A stretch of DNA of 5,979 nt from Clostridia bacterium (lineage in GTDB: Bacteria > Bacillota > Clostridia > Oscillospirales > CAG-382): assembly GCA_017560285.1 (NCBI GenBank), contig JAFYOG010000024.1, positions 1-5,979 on the forward strand. Reading direction: 5' to 3'. Each line of letters begins with the position of its first letter. Positions within the stretch are counted from its first letter, which is position 1. The translations under genes and the position numbers were made by a program. The notes beneath the pieces are model-generated. The model saw only the letters and a program-made list of their open reading frames with translations, was not told the origin of the DNA and ran no database searches. This document shows, piece after piece, positions 1 through 5,539 of the stretch.

Positions 1-12
1 ACACTTATTAAC

Positions 13-83
13 GGATGCTTCGCATCCTACCCCTCATCCACCGCTAAAGCGGTCCCCCTTCCCCCCAAGGGGAAGGCTTTTTT
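13..83. repeat. Cluster of three palindromes (intergenic repeat element)
   Basis: Three back-to-back perfect inverted repeats are visible: 13-18 with 22-27 (GGATGC/GCATCC, 3-base loop), 41-44 with 49-52 (CCGC/GCGG) and 57-64 with 69-76 (CCTTCCCC/GGGGAAGG). The pyrimidine-rich stretch between them contains no reading frame of note. From memory, similar C-rich palindromic cassettes recur between genes in gut Clostridia genomes, so this is probably one copy of a dispersed intergenic repeat. That is recall, not something the window shows, because there is no second copy here. Confidence 0.55.
57..83 (+). terminator. Rho-independent terminator of an upstream plus-strand gene
   Basis: A GC-rich 8-bp perfect stem (57-64 with 69-76, loop CCAA) is followed after one base by a run of six T at 78-83. 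This is a textbook intrinsic terminator reading on the plus strand. No plus-strand gene precedes it inside the window, so it would serve a gene ending before position 1. It forms the last palindrome of the repeat cluster at 13-83. Confidence 0.6.
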
Positions 84-143
84 CTAAGTATCGCCAATAA
101 ACTTATTTAACAAGGCAACATTTGACGGTTTTAGTTGGATAAT

Positions 144-167
144 AAAAAACGCTGTGTCAACCACAGC
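144..167 (-). terminator. Terminator of the lysC-yigZ operon
   Basis: The 6-bp perfect stem GCTGTG/CACAGC (151-156 with 162-167, 5-base loop) lies just past the stop codon of the YigZ-family gene at 177. Read on the minus strand it is followed by six T (complement of A 144-149). On the plus strand it is also followed by a T-rich run (169-173), so it could act in both directions. No plus-strand transcript is needed to explain it. Confidence 0.75.
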
Positions 168-176
168 ATTTTTGTT

Positions 177-794
177 TTATATAAAGTCTGTTTTTGTGCC
201 CACAATTTCGGATGCAACGCGGCCGTTTGTAGATTCGGTTATATCTGCCATAAAGGATTGGGCTTGCTCTTGGCGCACCATAACCGTAAGAAATACGTCG
301 GTGGCGAAATCGCTTTCCTCTATTCTTGCGTTGGTTGCGGATATAAGGGGCATTAGCTTTTGGTAATCGGAATAGTTTGCCTTTAGGCGGATTAGAGAAA
401 ATTCCCCAACCTCGGCAATTCCTGCTTCTTTTAACGCGCCAACCGCCGCGGCGGTATAAGCGCGAACCAAGCCGCCTGTGCCAAGCAAAATTCCGCCGAA
501 ATAACGGGTTACAACCACAGCGACGTCGGTTACGCCTGCCTTACGGATAGAATCCAGCACGGGCATACCTGCGGTGCCGTGGGGTTCGCCGTCATCGGAA
601 AACCGTTGGGCAAAGCCTTCTTGCAATACGTAAGCATATACGTTATGCCTTGCATCGGAATGCTTTTTCTTTATGCTGTTTACAAAGGCGACAGCCTCGG
701 CTTCGGTTCTTACGGGGGCGCAATAGCCTATAAATTCGCTCTTCTTTTCGGTAAAGGTGAAAGAAGATTGGTTTTTGACTGTTTTATAGCTCAT
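177..794 (-). CDS. yigZ: YigZ/IMPACT-family protein (UPF0029)
   Basis: This 205-residue protein has the usual length for the bacterial YigZ/YvyE branch of the IMPACT family. The N-terminal UPF0029 domain (about residues 10-120) shows the family signatures KKSEFIGY (17-24), SDARHNVYAY (45-54), DDGEPHGTAGMPVL (67-80) and VVVTRYFGG (93-101), followed by LGTGGLVRAY. The remainder (about 135-200) fits the ferredoxin-like DUF1949 domain. No signal peptide or membrane segment is present, so it is cytoplasmic. The eukaryotic homologue IMPACT regulates the GCN2 kinase; the bacterial role is not well defined, and a link to translation or nucleic-acid binding is only suggested by the fold. The start ATG lies 11 bases inside the end of the aspartate kinase gene with only a weak upstream purine tract, which suggests translational coupling. 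Family assignment is firm; biochemical function is not. Confidence 0.93.
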   Translation of the reverse strand: MSYKTVKNQSSFTFTEKKSEFIGYCAPVRTEAEAVAFVNSIKKKHSDARHNVYAYVLQEGFAQRFSDDGEPHGTAGMPVLDSIRKAGVTDVAVVVTRYFGGILLGTGGLVRAYTAAAVGALKEAGIAEVGEFSLIRLKANYSDYQKLMPLISATNARIEESDFATDVFLTVMVRQEQAQSFMADITESTNGRVASEIVGTKTDFI

Positions 795-2127
795 ACTCGA
801 TGCAGAATTCGAGATAGATAGATTTGATTGTGCGGCGGAACGCAGATTCGTCTACGCCAACGATAATGTTAAGCTCGCTGGAGCCCTGATCGATCATACG
901 GATATTTACGCCAACACGCGCCAAGGCGCTGAATATTCTTGCGGCGGTGCCGGGGGTGCCTGCCATATTTCTGCCAACGATGGCAACAAGGCTGATAGAG
1001 GGAACGATTTCGATAAAATCGGGGTTAACAGCCTCTTTCATAGCGGCAATAACCTCGTCTTCTCTGCCCTTTATTTCATCCTCGTGGACAACAACGCTCA
1101 TGGTATCGATACCGGAGGGCAGATGCTCGAACTGCATACCAAGGTCAGAGAACACCTTAAGAACACGCATACCGAAGCCTAATTCTTGGTTCATCATATC
1201 CTTTTCGATACGAACGATAGCGAAGCCGTTTTTGCCTGCGATACCTGTTATAAGCTCGTCGGCATCCTTATATCCTTCGGCAGAGGGAACGATAAGTGTG
1301 CCTGCATCCTCGGGACGGTTGGTGTTGCGGATATTTATGGGGATACCTGCAAGCTTTACGGGGAAAATGCTATCTTCGTGAAGAACCGATGCGCCCATAT
1401 AGGAAAGCTCGCGAAGCTCGCGGTAGGTGATAACCTTAATGGGACGGGGATTATTTACAATTCTGGGGTCGCACATAAGGAAGCCGGAAACGTCTGTCCA
1501 GTTTTCGTAAATATCGGCAGAAACGGCGCGGGCTACGATAGCACCTGTAACGTCGCTGCCGCCGCGGCTGAAGGTTTTTACGCTGCCGTCGAAGGCAGAG
1601 CCGTAGAAGCCGGGGATAACGGCGCGTTCTTTATCGGCAAGGCGAGCAGAAAGAACGGTGTTGGTCTTTTCGGCATCAAACTTGCCGTTTTCGTCGAAGA
1701 AGATAACCTCTGCGGAATCAACAAATTCATAGCCGATATAGTTTGCAAGAACCATACCGTTAAGATATTCCCCGCGGGATGCGGTATAATCGATAGTGGT
1801 GCCTTTTTTAAGGTTTTCCTCGATAATTGCATATTCGCTGTCTAAATTCAAGGTCAAGCCAAGCTCTGCAATGATAGAGTTATAGCGGTTTTTAATCTCT
1901 GCAAAATCGGCAGACCAATCGTCGCCGCGTGCGCTCTTTTTATAGCAGGAAATTAAAAGGTCGGTAACCTTGGTATCCTCGCTAAAGCGCTTGCCGGGTG
2001 CAGAGGGCACCACGAAGCGGCGGCTTTCTTCCGCCAAAATTATGTTTGCACTTTTTTTGAACTGTTCTGCCGAAGCAAGGGAGCTTCCGCCGAACTTAAC
2101 TACTTTTGTCTGATATACTTTTTCCAT
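784..2127 (-). CDS. lysC: Aspartate kinase (EC 2.7.2.4), ACT-domain regulated
   Basis: Aspartate kinase phosphorylates L-aspartate with ATP, the first step toward lysine, diaminopimelate, threonine and methionine, in the cytosol. The 447 residues match a monofunctional enzyme. The amino-acid kinase domain (about 7-280) carries KFGGSS (11-16), TASRGEYLNG (115-124), FSRGGSDVTG (186-195) and WTDVSG (210-215). Two ACT domains follow (about 293-370 and 377-445; the second begins SLVAIVGRNMAGTPG), typical of feedback inhibition by pathway amino acids; which one binds is not readable here. I chose ATG at 2127 over an in-frame GTG at 2133 because GGAAAA (about 2134-2139) is then a plausible, if weak, ribosome binding site six bases upstream. 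It is the first gene of a two-gene operon. The predicted 5' leader is only about 35 bases, too short for a lysine riboswitch. Symbol is by family; isozyme class is uncertain. Confidence 0.95.
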   Translation of the reverse strand: MEKVYQTKVVKFGGSSLASAEQFKKSANIILAEESRRFVVPSAPGKRFSEDTKVTDLLISCYKKSARGDDWSADFAEIKNRYNSIIAELGLTLNLDSEYAIIEENLKKGTTIDYTASRGEYLNGMVLANYIGYEFVDSAEVIFFDENGKFDAEKTNTVLSARLADKERAVIPGFYGSAFDGSVKTFSRGGSDVTGAIVARAVSADIYENWTDVSGFLMCDPRIVNNPRPIKVITYRELRELSYMGASVLHEDSIFPVKLAGIPINIRNTNRPEDAGTLIVPSAEGYKDADELITGIAGKNGFAIVRIEKDMMNQELGFGMRVLKVFSDLGMQFEHLPSGIDTMSVVVHEDEIKGREDEVIAAMKEAVNPDFIEIVPSISLVAIVGRNMAGTPGTAARIFSALARVGVNIRMIDQGSSELNIIVGVDESAFRRTIKSIYLEFCIEYEL

Positions 2128-2168
2128 AATCACTTTTCCATATATAAATAATATAAAATTGCATTGTC

Positions 2169-2197
2169 ATTGTAACACAGCGCAAAAAGAATTGCAA
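2169..2197 (-). promoter_or_regulatory. Sigma-A-type promoter for lysC-yigZ
   Basis: On the minus strand, TTGCAA (2192-2197) and TACAAT (2169-2174) are separated by exactly 17 bases. The -10 box matches TATAAT at 5 of 6 positions and the -35 box matches TTGACA at 4 of 6. Transcription would begin near 2162, giving a leader of about 35 bases. This is a sequence match only, with no experimental support here. Confidence 0.55.
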
Positions 2198-2260
2198 TAC
2201 CACTTTTGAACAAACTATAGGGCTACATATTAATTATATGCACAATTTTGCCCGAAAGTC

Positions 2261-2289
2261 TTGACAAATTCGGGGTATAACATTAAAAT
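2261..2289 (+). promoter_or_regulatory. Strong sigma-A-type promoter of the tRNA-Arg transcription unit
   Basis: A perfect -35 hexamer TTGACA (2261-2266), a 17-base spacer and TAAAAT (2284-2289, 5 of 6) make this the best promoter match in the window. The predicted start is near 2296, about 170 bases upstream of the tRNA. The AT-rich stretch just upstream (2226-2260) includes the inverted repeat CATAT-TAATT-ATATG (2226-2240), which could act as an UP-like element or an operator. A competing TATAAC at 2276-2281 sits only nine bases from the -35 box, so it is unlikely to be the -10 box. Confidence 0.7.
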
Positions 2290-2308
2290 ATTGCAGAAGC
2301 AGTTGACC

Positions 2309-2343
2309 AAGCGTTAGCGGTGTTCGCCATATTAAACCGATAA
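2309..2343 (+). repeat. Direct repeat copy R1 (35 bases)
   Basis: This copy matches R2 at 2427-2460 at 32 of 35 aligned positions: one inserted A, one G/A and one T/C difference. The conserved core is TTCGCCATATTAAACCGA. The copies begin 118 bases apart, separated by 83 bases of unrelated sequence. Sequence retention over the part that pairs with 2355-2370 is complete. Confidence 0.9.
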
Positions 2344-2376
2344 TCCTTTGGCGAGTTTAAGATGCGCGAAGATTTG

Positions 2377-2424
2377 AAAAACCGAGTTGAAGCTGTAGAA
2401 GCCTACTGCGAAACGAGGTTTTTT
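2377..2424 (+). other. Hairpin with tandem G-A mismatch and terminal T-run
   Basis: Reading inwards, AAAAACC (2377-2383) pairs with GGTTTTT (2417-2423); GA (2384-2385) faces GA (2415-2416); GTT (2386-2388) pairs with AAC (2412-2414); GAA faces GA; GC (2392-2393) pairs with GC (2408-2409); T faces T; and GTAG (2395-2398) pairs with CTAC (2403-2406) around the loop AAGC. The GA/GA element can form tandem sheared pairs, a common structured-RNA motif. The A-tract and six-T tract also resemble a weak, AT-rich intrinsic terminator, so premature termination before the tRNA is possible. Drawn by eye. Confidence 0.5.
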
Positions 2425-2426
2425 AA

Positions 2427-2460
2427 AAGCGTTGCGGTATTCGCCATATTAAACCGACAA
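2427..2460 (+). repeat. Direct repeat copy R2 (34 bases)
   Basis: This is the second copy of the leader repeat, ending six bases before the first base of the tRNA. Its core 2440-2454 can pair with R' at 2355-2370, exactly as R1 can. The extra match CG (2455-2456) and CAAA (2458-2461) to the sequence upstream of R' makes its fold slightly longer than the R1 fold. Confidence 0.9.
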
Positions 2461-2466
2461 AAATAT

Positions 2467-2541
2467 GCTCCCTTAGTTAAATGGATATAACAAGCCCCTC
2501 CTAAGGGCTAGTTGTGAGTTCGATTCTCGCAGGGAGTGCCA
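2467..2541 (+). tRNA. tRNA-Arg, anticodon CCU
   Basis: A full cloverleaf can be drawn: acceptor 2467-2473 with 2531-2537 (seven pairs, G-U at the first), D arm GTTA/TAAC (2476-2479 with 2488-2491) with the invariant GG in its loop, anticodon stem AGCCC/GGGCT (2493-2497 with 2505-2509), seven-base loop with anticodon CCT at 2500-2502, four-base variable loop, and T arm GTGAG/CTCGC (2514-2518 with 2526-2530) around the canonical TTCGATT. The discriminator is G2538 and CCA (2539-2541) is encoded. It decodes the AGG arginine codon. It is the only tRNA in its transcription unit, with its own promoter, an unusually long leader, and a terminator nine bases downstream. Confidence 0.96.
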
Positions 2542-2549
2542 AATTAAAG

Positions 2550-2577
2550 CAAGGTGGTTTTTACCGCCTTGTTTTTT
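2550..2577 (+). terminator. Rho-independent terminator of the tRNA-Arg unit
   Basis: CAAGGTGGT (2550-2558) pairs with ACCGCCTTG (2563-2571) over nine positions (one U-G wobble) around a four-T loop, followed by six T (2572-2577). It lies nine bases after the encoded CCA and separates the tRNA unit from the asparagine-synthetase homologue. Confidence 0.9.
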
Positions 2578-2612
2578 ATTTATTTATAAATTACGGTTGA
2601 AGAAATAAACTA

Positions 2613-2641
2613 TTGAAACATTAATATTTTTGTGGTAAAAT
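2613..2641 (+). promoter_or_regulatory. Sigma-A-type promoter for the asparagine-synthetase homologue
   Basis: TTGAAA (2613-2618) and TAAAAT (2636-2641), each 5 of 6 to consensus, are spaced by exactly 17 bases. Transcription would start near 2648, leaving a 24-base leader that contains the ribosome binding site AGAGG (about 2660-2664), seven bases from the ATG. There is no room for a riboswitch or attenuator. Confidence 0.65.
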
Positions 2642-2671
2642 ATGATGTAATATTATTTTTAGAGGTTATAT

Positions 2672-4438
2672 ATGTTTGCTTTTGCAGGGTATGCAGGGGG
2701 CTTTTACGGCACGGATATTAACCGTGTTTTAAACGAAATTTCCCCTTATAAGGACGGAAAAAGCTATATTTTTGACGGCGGTTGCGTTTTGGCGCAAAAA
2801 CAGTTATCGCCCAGATTTGACGACGGCAGAACCGATTATAAATCGGCTGACGGCTTGCATATTGTTTTTAGCGGCAGAATTTATAACAAAAATGATATTG
2901 CGCCCAATGCATTGCAGGATGCAGAGGCGGTTTTGGCAGGATATAAAAGCCTTGGCAAGGACGTTGTAAAGCAGCTTAAGGGTATGTTTGCCTTTGCTAT
3001 ATATGACGAAGCCGAGCAGGAGCTTTTTATTGCCCGTGACGGCAGCGGTATGCGGTCGGTATATTATACCTTAACAAATGGCGGTATTGCCTTTGCCACC
3101 AACACCCGCGGGTTTGAACATTTTTGCGGTTTTAAAAAGGAGCTTAACGAAGATGCCGTAAGCCCGTTTTTGTGCTTTGGGTCGGTGCCCACAAGCGAAA
3201 CGCTTATTAAGGGCGTTTACCGCTTGGAGCCGGGGCATTTTATTAGCTTTAAGGGCGGAAAATTTAGCAAGGAATGCTTTTTTGCCCTTGAGTTCCGCAA
3301 GGACGACAAGGAAATTGACGAATTTATAAAGGACATACACAAAACCGTTGAAGAAGCGGTTAATATGCACGCTATAGATAATTACGGAAGCTTTTTATCA
3401 AGCGGTGTGGACAGCTCTTATATTGCAAGCGTGGCAAAGCCGAAGAACACCTTTACCGCAGGGTACAGCGACAGTAAATACGACGAATCGGTTTATACCA
3501 AGGAGCTTGCGGATATACTTGGGATAGAAAACCACGTGCGGATTATTAACCCCGAGGAATATTTGGCGGAATATAAGAACGTTGTTTATTTTATGGACGA
3601 GCCTTTATCTAACCCCTCGGTTGCATCGATTTATTTTGGTGCGGGGGCGGCAAGCGAAAAGGTTGACGCTATAATATCCGGCGAGGGCGCAGACGAGCTT
3701 TTTGGTGGGTATAATTCTTATAAAGAAGAACTTACCCACAAAAAATATATGGCACTTCCCTATTTTATACGGCATTTGGCGTATATTCTTACCGCTTGGA
3801 TACCAAGCAAAAAATTTGATTTCTTTACACGCAGGGGAAGAAAATTAAGGGATTATCACATTGGGCTTGACCGTATTTTTAGGGATAAAGACGTGAAAAA
3901 GCTTGTTAACGTTAAGGGTAGCATTTGCACCAAGGACGTGGTGGCGGAATATTACGATAGGTACGAAAGCTGCACCACCATGAAGCAACGGCAGGCTATT
4001 GATTATTATTTTTGGCTTATAAACGATTTTGTTCACTGCGTGGCAAGAAGTGCCGACAGATGGGGCATTGAGGCGAGGTTCCCGTTGTTAAGCAAGGACG
4101 TTATTGACCTTGCGATGGGGTTGCCCGATGAATATAAGCTTAAGGGCGGAATGACCAAATACGCATTCCGTATGGCGGCGAAGAACGCTATACCCAACGA
4201 TGCCTACGGCAGAAAGAAGCTTGGGTTCCCCGTTCCCTTGCGGGATTGGATAAAGCGGGATGATTATTATACCGCCATAAAGGAAAAATTTAACGGCGAG
4301 GTTGCAAAAAAATTCTTTAAGGTAAAGAGAATTAACAAGCTGTTAGACGACCACAAAAACGGCAAAGCCAACAATTATAAGCCGGTTTGGACGGTTTATA
4401 CCTTTATAATTTGGTACGAAATAAACTTCGGCGGTTGA
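2672..4438 (+). CDS. Asparagine-synthetase-family amidotransferase with degenerate glutaminase domain
   Basis: AsnB enzymes make asparagine from aspartate and ATP using ammonia released from glutamine by an N-terminal Ntn domain whose nucleophile is Cys2. At 588 residues the two-domain architecture is complete, but the N-terminus reads MFAFAGY where active homologues read MCGI-GY. By eye-alignment the glutamine-binding Arg (R49 in E. coli) is Gln44 and the Asn-Gly-Glu motif is Ser67-Gly-Arg69; only Asp83 seems kept. The C-terminal domain looks functional: PP-loop SSGVDSS (243-249), DEPLSNPS (309-316), SGEGADELFGGY (336-347), DRWGIEARFPLL (462-473) and KKLGFPVPLRDW (515-526). I infer an ammonia-dependent asparagine synthetase or a different amide-forming ligase, like beta-lactam synthetase, which also lacks the Cys. 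The start is fixed by AGAGG seven bases upstream, so the missing Cys is not a start-site artefact. The gene appears monocistronic, and I withhold the symbol asnB for that reason. Confidence 0.9.
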   Translation: MFAFAGYAGGFYGTDINRVLNEISPYKDGKSYIFDGGCVLAQKQLSPRFDDGRTDYKSADGLHIVFSGRIYNKNDIAPNALQDAEAVLAGYKSLGKDVVKQLKGMFAFAIYDEAEQELFIARDGSGMRSVYYTLTNGGIAFATNTRGFEHFCGFKKELNEDAVSPFLCFGSVPTSETLIKGVYRLEPGHFISFKGGKFSKECFFALEFRKDDKEIDEFIKDIHKTVEEAVNMHAIDNYGSFLSSGVDSSYIASVAKPKNTFTAGYSDSKYDESVYTKELADILGIENHVRIINPEEYLAEYKNVVYFMDEPLSNPSVASIYFGAGAASEKVDAIISGEGADELFGGYNSYKEELTHKKYMALPYFIRHLAYILTAWIPSKKFDFFTRRGRKLRDYHIGLDRIFRDKDVKKLVNVKGSICTKDVVAEYYDRYESCTTMKQRQAIDYYFWLINDFVHCVARSADRWGIEARFPLLSKDVIDLAMGLPDEYKLKGGMTKYAFRMAAKNAIPNDAYGRKKLGFPVPLRDWIKRDDYYTAIKEKFNGEVAKKFFKVKRINKLLDDHKNGKANNYKPVWTVYTFIIWYEINFGG

Positions 4439-4463
4439 TTTTATAAAGGGTATGTGTTAAAAT
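4435..4463 (+). promoter_or_regulatory. Extended -10 promoter for the ytfI-ytfJ-PPTase unit
   Basis: TTGATT (4435-4440, 4 of 6) and TAAAAT (4458-4463, 5 of 6) are separated by 17 bases, and TG at 4455-4456 gives an extended -10 element. The -35 box overlaps the stop codon of the preceding gene (TGA 4436-4438). Transcription would start near 4470. No terminator is visible between the two genes, so read-through from upstream is also possible. I see no convincing sporulation-sigma consensus. Confidence 0.5.
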
Positions 4464-4480
4464 TAAAGGCAAATAATAGT

Positions 4481-4488
4481 GAGGGGAG
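4481..4488 (+). promoter_or_regulatory. Ribosome binding site deciding the DUF2953 start
   Basis: The purine run GAGGGGAG ends eight bases before ATG 4497. An in-frame GTG at 4479 would place the ribosome binding site inside the coding sequence, so ATG 4497 is the preferred start. Confidence 0.75.
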
Positions 4489-4496
4489 TTTTTATA

Positions 4497-5132
4497 ATGG
4501 TTGCTTTAAAGATTATAGGGATTTCTCTTGCGGTTATTTTAGGGTTAATAGTTTTATTGCTTTTGTTAATTCCCTGCTTGCGGTTAAAGCTGTGCTTAAG
4601 CTATGACCAAGACGGCAGGCTTAGATACAGGATTAAGGTTTTGTGCTTTAGCTTTGGCGGGAAGAAAAAAGAAAGCAAAATAGGTAAAAAAATTAAAAAG
4701 CTGTTTGGCTTGGACGTTTTTGATAACCAAGATAAAACCGCAAGCGGTGTTAGTGAAAAGGTTGGCACTGCGGTGGCGTTAATAACCGTTTTTGCAGGGC
4801 AGATAAAATTTATTTTTAGCAAGCTAAGGTTAGAAAAGCTTGGGCTTTTAATAATTTGCGGCGACGGCGATGCGGCAGATGCGGCTATGGATTACGGCTT
4901 GGTTTGTGCATCGGTTTACCCCTTGGTTGGGTATTTAACCGCAAGCATTAACACGAAAAAAGGCGCCGAAGACGTTCGCATCGGATGCGATTTTGACGGC
5001 GACAGCAAAATAGAATTTGATATTAGAATTTCGGTACGGATACGCCATTTGCTTTCGGCTTTTATAAACGCTATGGGCGATATGGCAGAAATTTCCAAAA
5101 ACAGCACGGAGGTTACAAATGAACAACGATAA
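4497..5132 (+). CDS. ytfI: DUF2953-family membrane-anchored protein (YtfI-like)
   Basis: This 211-residue protein has an N-terminal hydrophobic segment (about residues 4-27) that should anchor it in the membrane. It is followed by a beta-rich region, a lysine-rich stretch (about 56-69), a second moderately hydrophobic helix (about 90-108), and the element GDGDAADAAMDYGLV (122-136), which matches the acid-alanine-tyrosine-glycine signature of DUF2953. Its identity is strongly supported by the next gene, because DUF2953 (YtfI in Bacillus subtilis) is typically paired with GerW/YtfJ. Molecular function is unknown; a role in sporulation is inferred from the partner. Its end overlaps the next gene by 14 bases. 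Assignment rests on motif and context, not on a profile search, and the symbol is by analogy. Confidence 0.8.
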   Translation: MVALKIIGISLAVILGLIVLLLLLIPCLRLKLCLSYDQDGRLRYRIKVLCFSFGGKKKESKIGKKIKKLFGLDVFDNQDKTASGVSEKVGTAVALITVFAGQIKFIFSKLRLEKLGLLIICGDGDAADAAMDYGLVCASVYPLVGYLTASINTKKGAEDVRIGCDFDGDSKIEFDIRISVRIRHLLSAFINAMGDMAEISKNSTEVTNEQR

Positions 5133-5538
5133 CAAGGCAACCAAAGCAAGCGCGGCGGCTAATTTAATGCAGTTAATGTCTTTTACCGCAGATAAGGCTG
5201 TGGAAATGGCAAGCGCAAATTCCGTTATGGGCGAAATTACCCAGATAGACGGTATGGTTATTATACCCGTTTCTAAAATCTCTGCGGGCTTTGCAGGGGG
5301 CGGCGCTAATATAGTTAACGTGGATGCAAAAAAATCCAACACTCCCTCGGGCAGCGGCGCAAAGGTTACGGTTACACCTATGAGCTTTTTGGTTATTAAG
5401 GACGGCGAGGTTACCGCGGTTAATATTTGCGCGCCTGCCGAAGCAAGCAAAAAGAGCATTATTGCCAAGATTGCAGAAGCGGTTAAGGGCTTTAAGAAGA
5501 ACAAGAAAAAAGACGCTAACCCCGAAGAAGCCAAGTAA
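5119..5538 (+). CDS. ytfJ: GerW/YtfJ-family sporulation protein
   Basis: This 139-residue cytoplasmic-type protein shows the family pattern: an N-terminal helix, then IDGMVIIPVSKISAGFAGGG (43-62), a short variable loop, SGSGAKVTVTPMSFLVI (77-93), and a lysine-rich tail (about 111-131). In Bacillus subtilis YtfJ (GerW) is needed for efficient germination in response to some nutrients, and homologues are widespread in sporulating Firmicutes. The glycine-rich linker here appears somewhat shorter than I recall for the Bacillus protein. The start is set by GGAGG (5108-5112), six bases upstream of the ATG and inside the DUF2953 gene; the 14-base overlap implies coupled translation. Some non-sporeformers also carry the family, so it suggests but does not prove sporulation. 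Confidence 0.9.
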   Translation: MNNDNKATKASAAANLMQLMSFTADKAVEMASANSVMGEITQIDGMVIIPVSKISAGFAGGGANIVNVDAKKSNTPSGSGAKVTVTPMSFLVIKDGEVTAVNICAPAEASKKSIIAKIAEAVKGFKKNKKKDANPEEAK

Positions 5539-5539
5539 A

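Larger units (their letters stand above)
2296..2461 (+). ncRNA. Structured non-coding leader of unknown class upstream of tRNA-Arg
   Basis: This fills the gene-free stretch between lysC and the tRNA; I see no plausible reading frame in it. Downstream of a strong promoter it contains repeat copy R1 (2309-2343), an antisense segment R' (2355-2370), a mismatched hairpin (2377-2423) and repeat copy R2 (2427-2460). R' can form 14 base pairs with R1 (2323-2337) or with R2 (2440-2454), each time with one A-G mismatch and one bulged C, so the two pairings exclude each other. The R2 fold gains extra pairs (TTTG 2347-2350 with CAAA 2458-2461) and encloses the hairpin, giving a long rod with an internal bubble that ends five bases before the tRNA. 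The shape loosely recalls 6S RNA, but I recognise no diagnostic sequence. Folding was done by eye; function is unknown. Confidence 0.5.

Noticed and set aside
1186..1845. 219-codon open frame on the plus strand
   Set aside because: It lies wholly antisense to aspartate kinase, has no family resemblance, and is cysteine- and glycine-rich as expected of a shadow frame.
2309..2460. Two ~35-base repeats 83 bases apart as a minimal CRISPR array
   Set aside because: Only two copies, a spacer far longer than usual, no cas genes, and the sequence between them is itself complementary to the repeat and forms a hairpin.
2296..2461. 6S RNA
   Set aside because: The R2 fold gives a rod with a central bubble, but the transcript's 5' end is not paired to its 3' end, the R1 copy is unexplained, and I recognise no diagnostic sequence. 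Not called.
2296..2461. T-box leader or lysine riboswitch
   Set aside because: No T-box consensus (AGGGTGG-ACCGCG) is present, and a lysine riboswitch for lysC would have to lie on the other strand within a leader of only about 35 bases.
2672..4438. Pseudogene call for the asparagine-synthetase homologue
   Set aside because: The frame is full length without frameshift, has a promoter and ribosome binding site, and retains synthetase-domain motifs. Loss is confined to the glutaminase site, which fits altered function better than decay.
4479..4496. Upstream GTG start for the DUF2953 gene
   Set aside because: The ribosome binding site at 4481-4488 would fall inside the extension; ATG 4497 is correctly spaced from it.
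4935..5534. 199-codon open frame on the minus strand
   Set aside because: It is antisense to the YtfI and YtfJ genes, which have clear family motifs and ribosome binding sites. The hydrophobic look reflects complementing Lys/Glu/Ala-rich coding.
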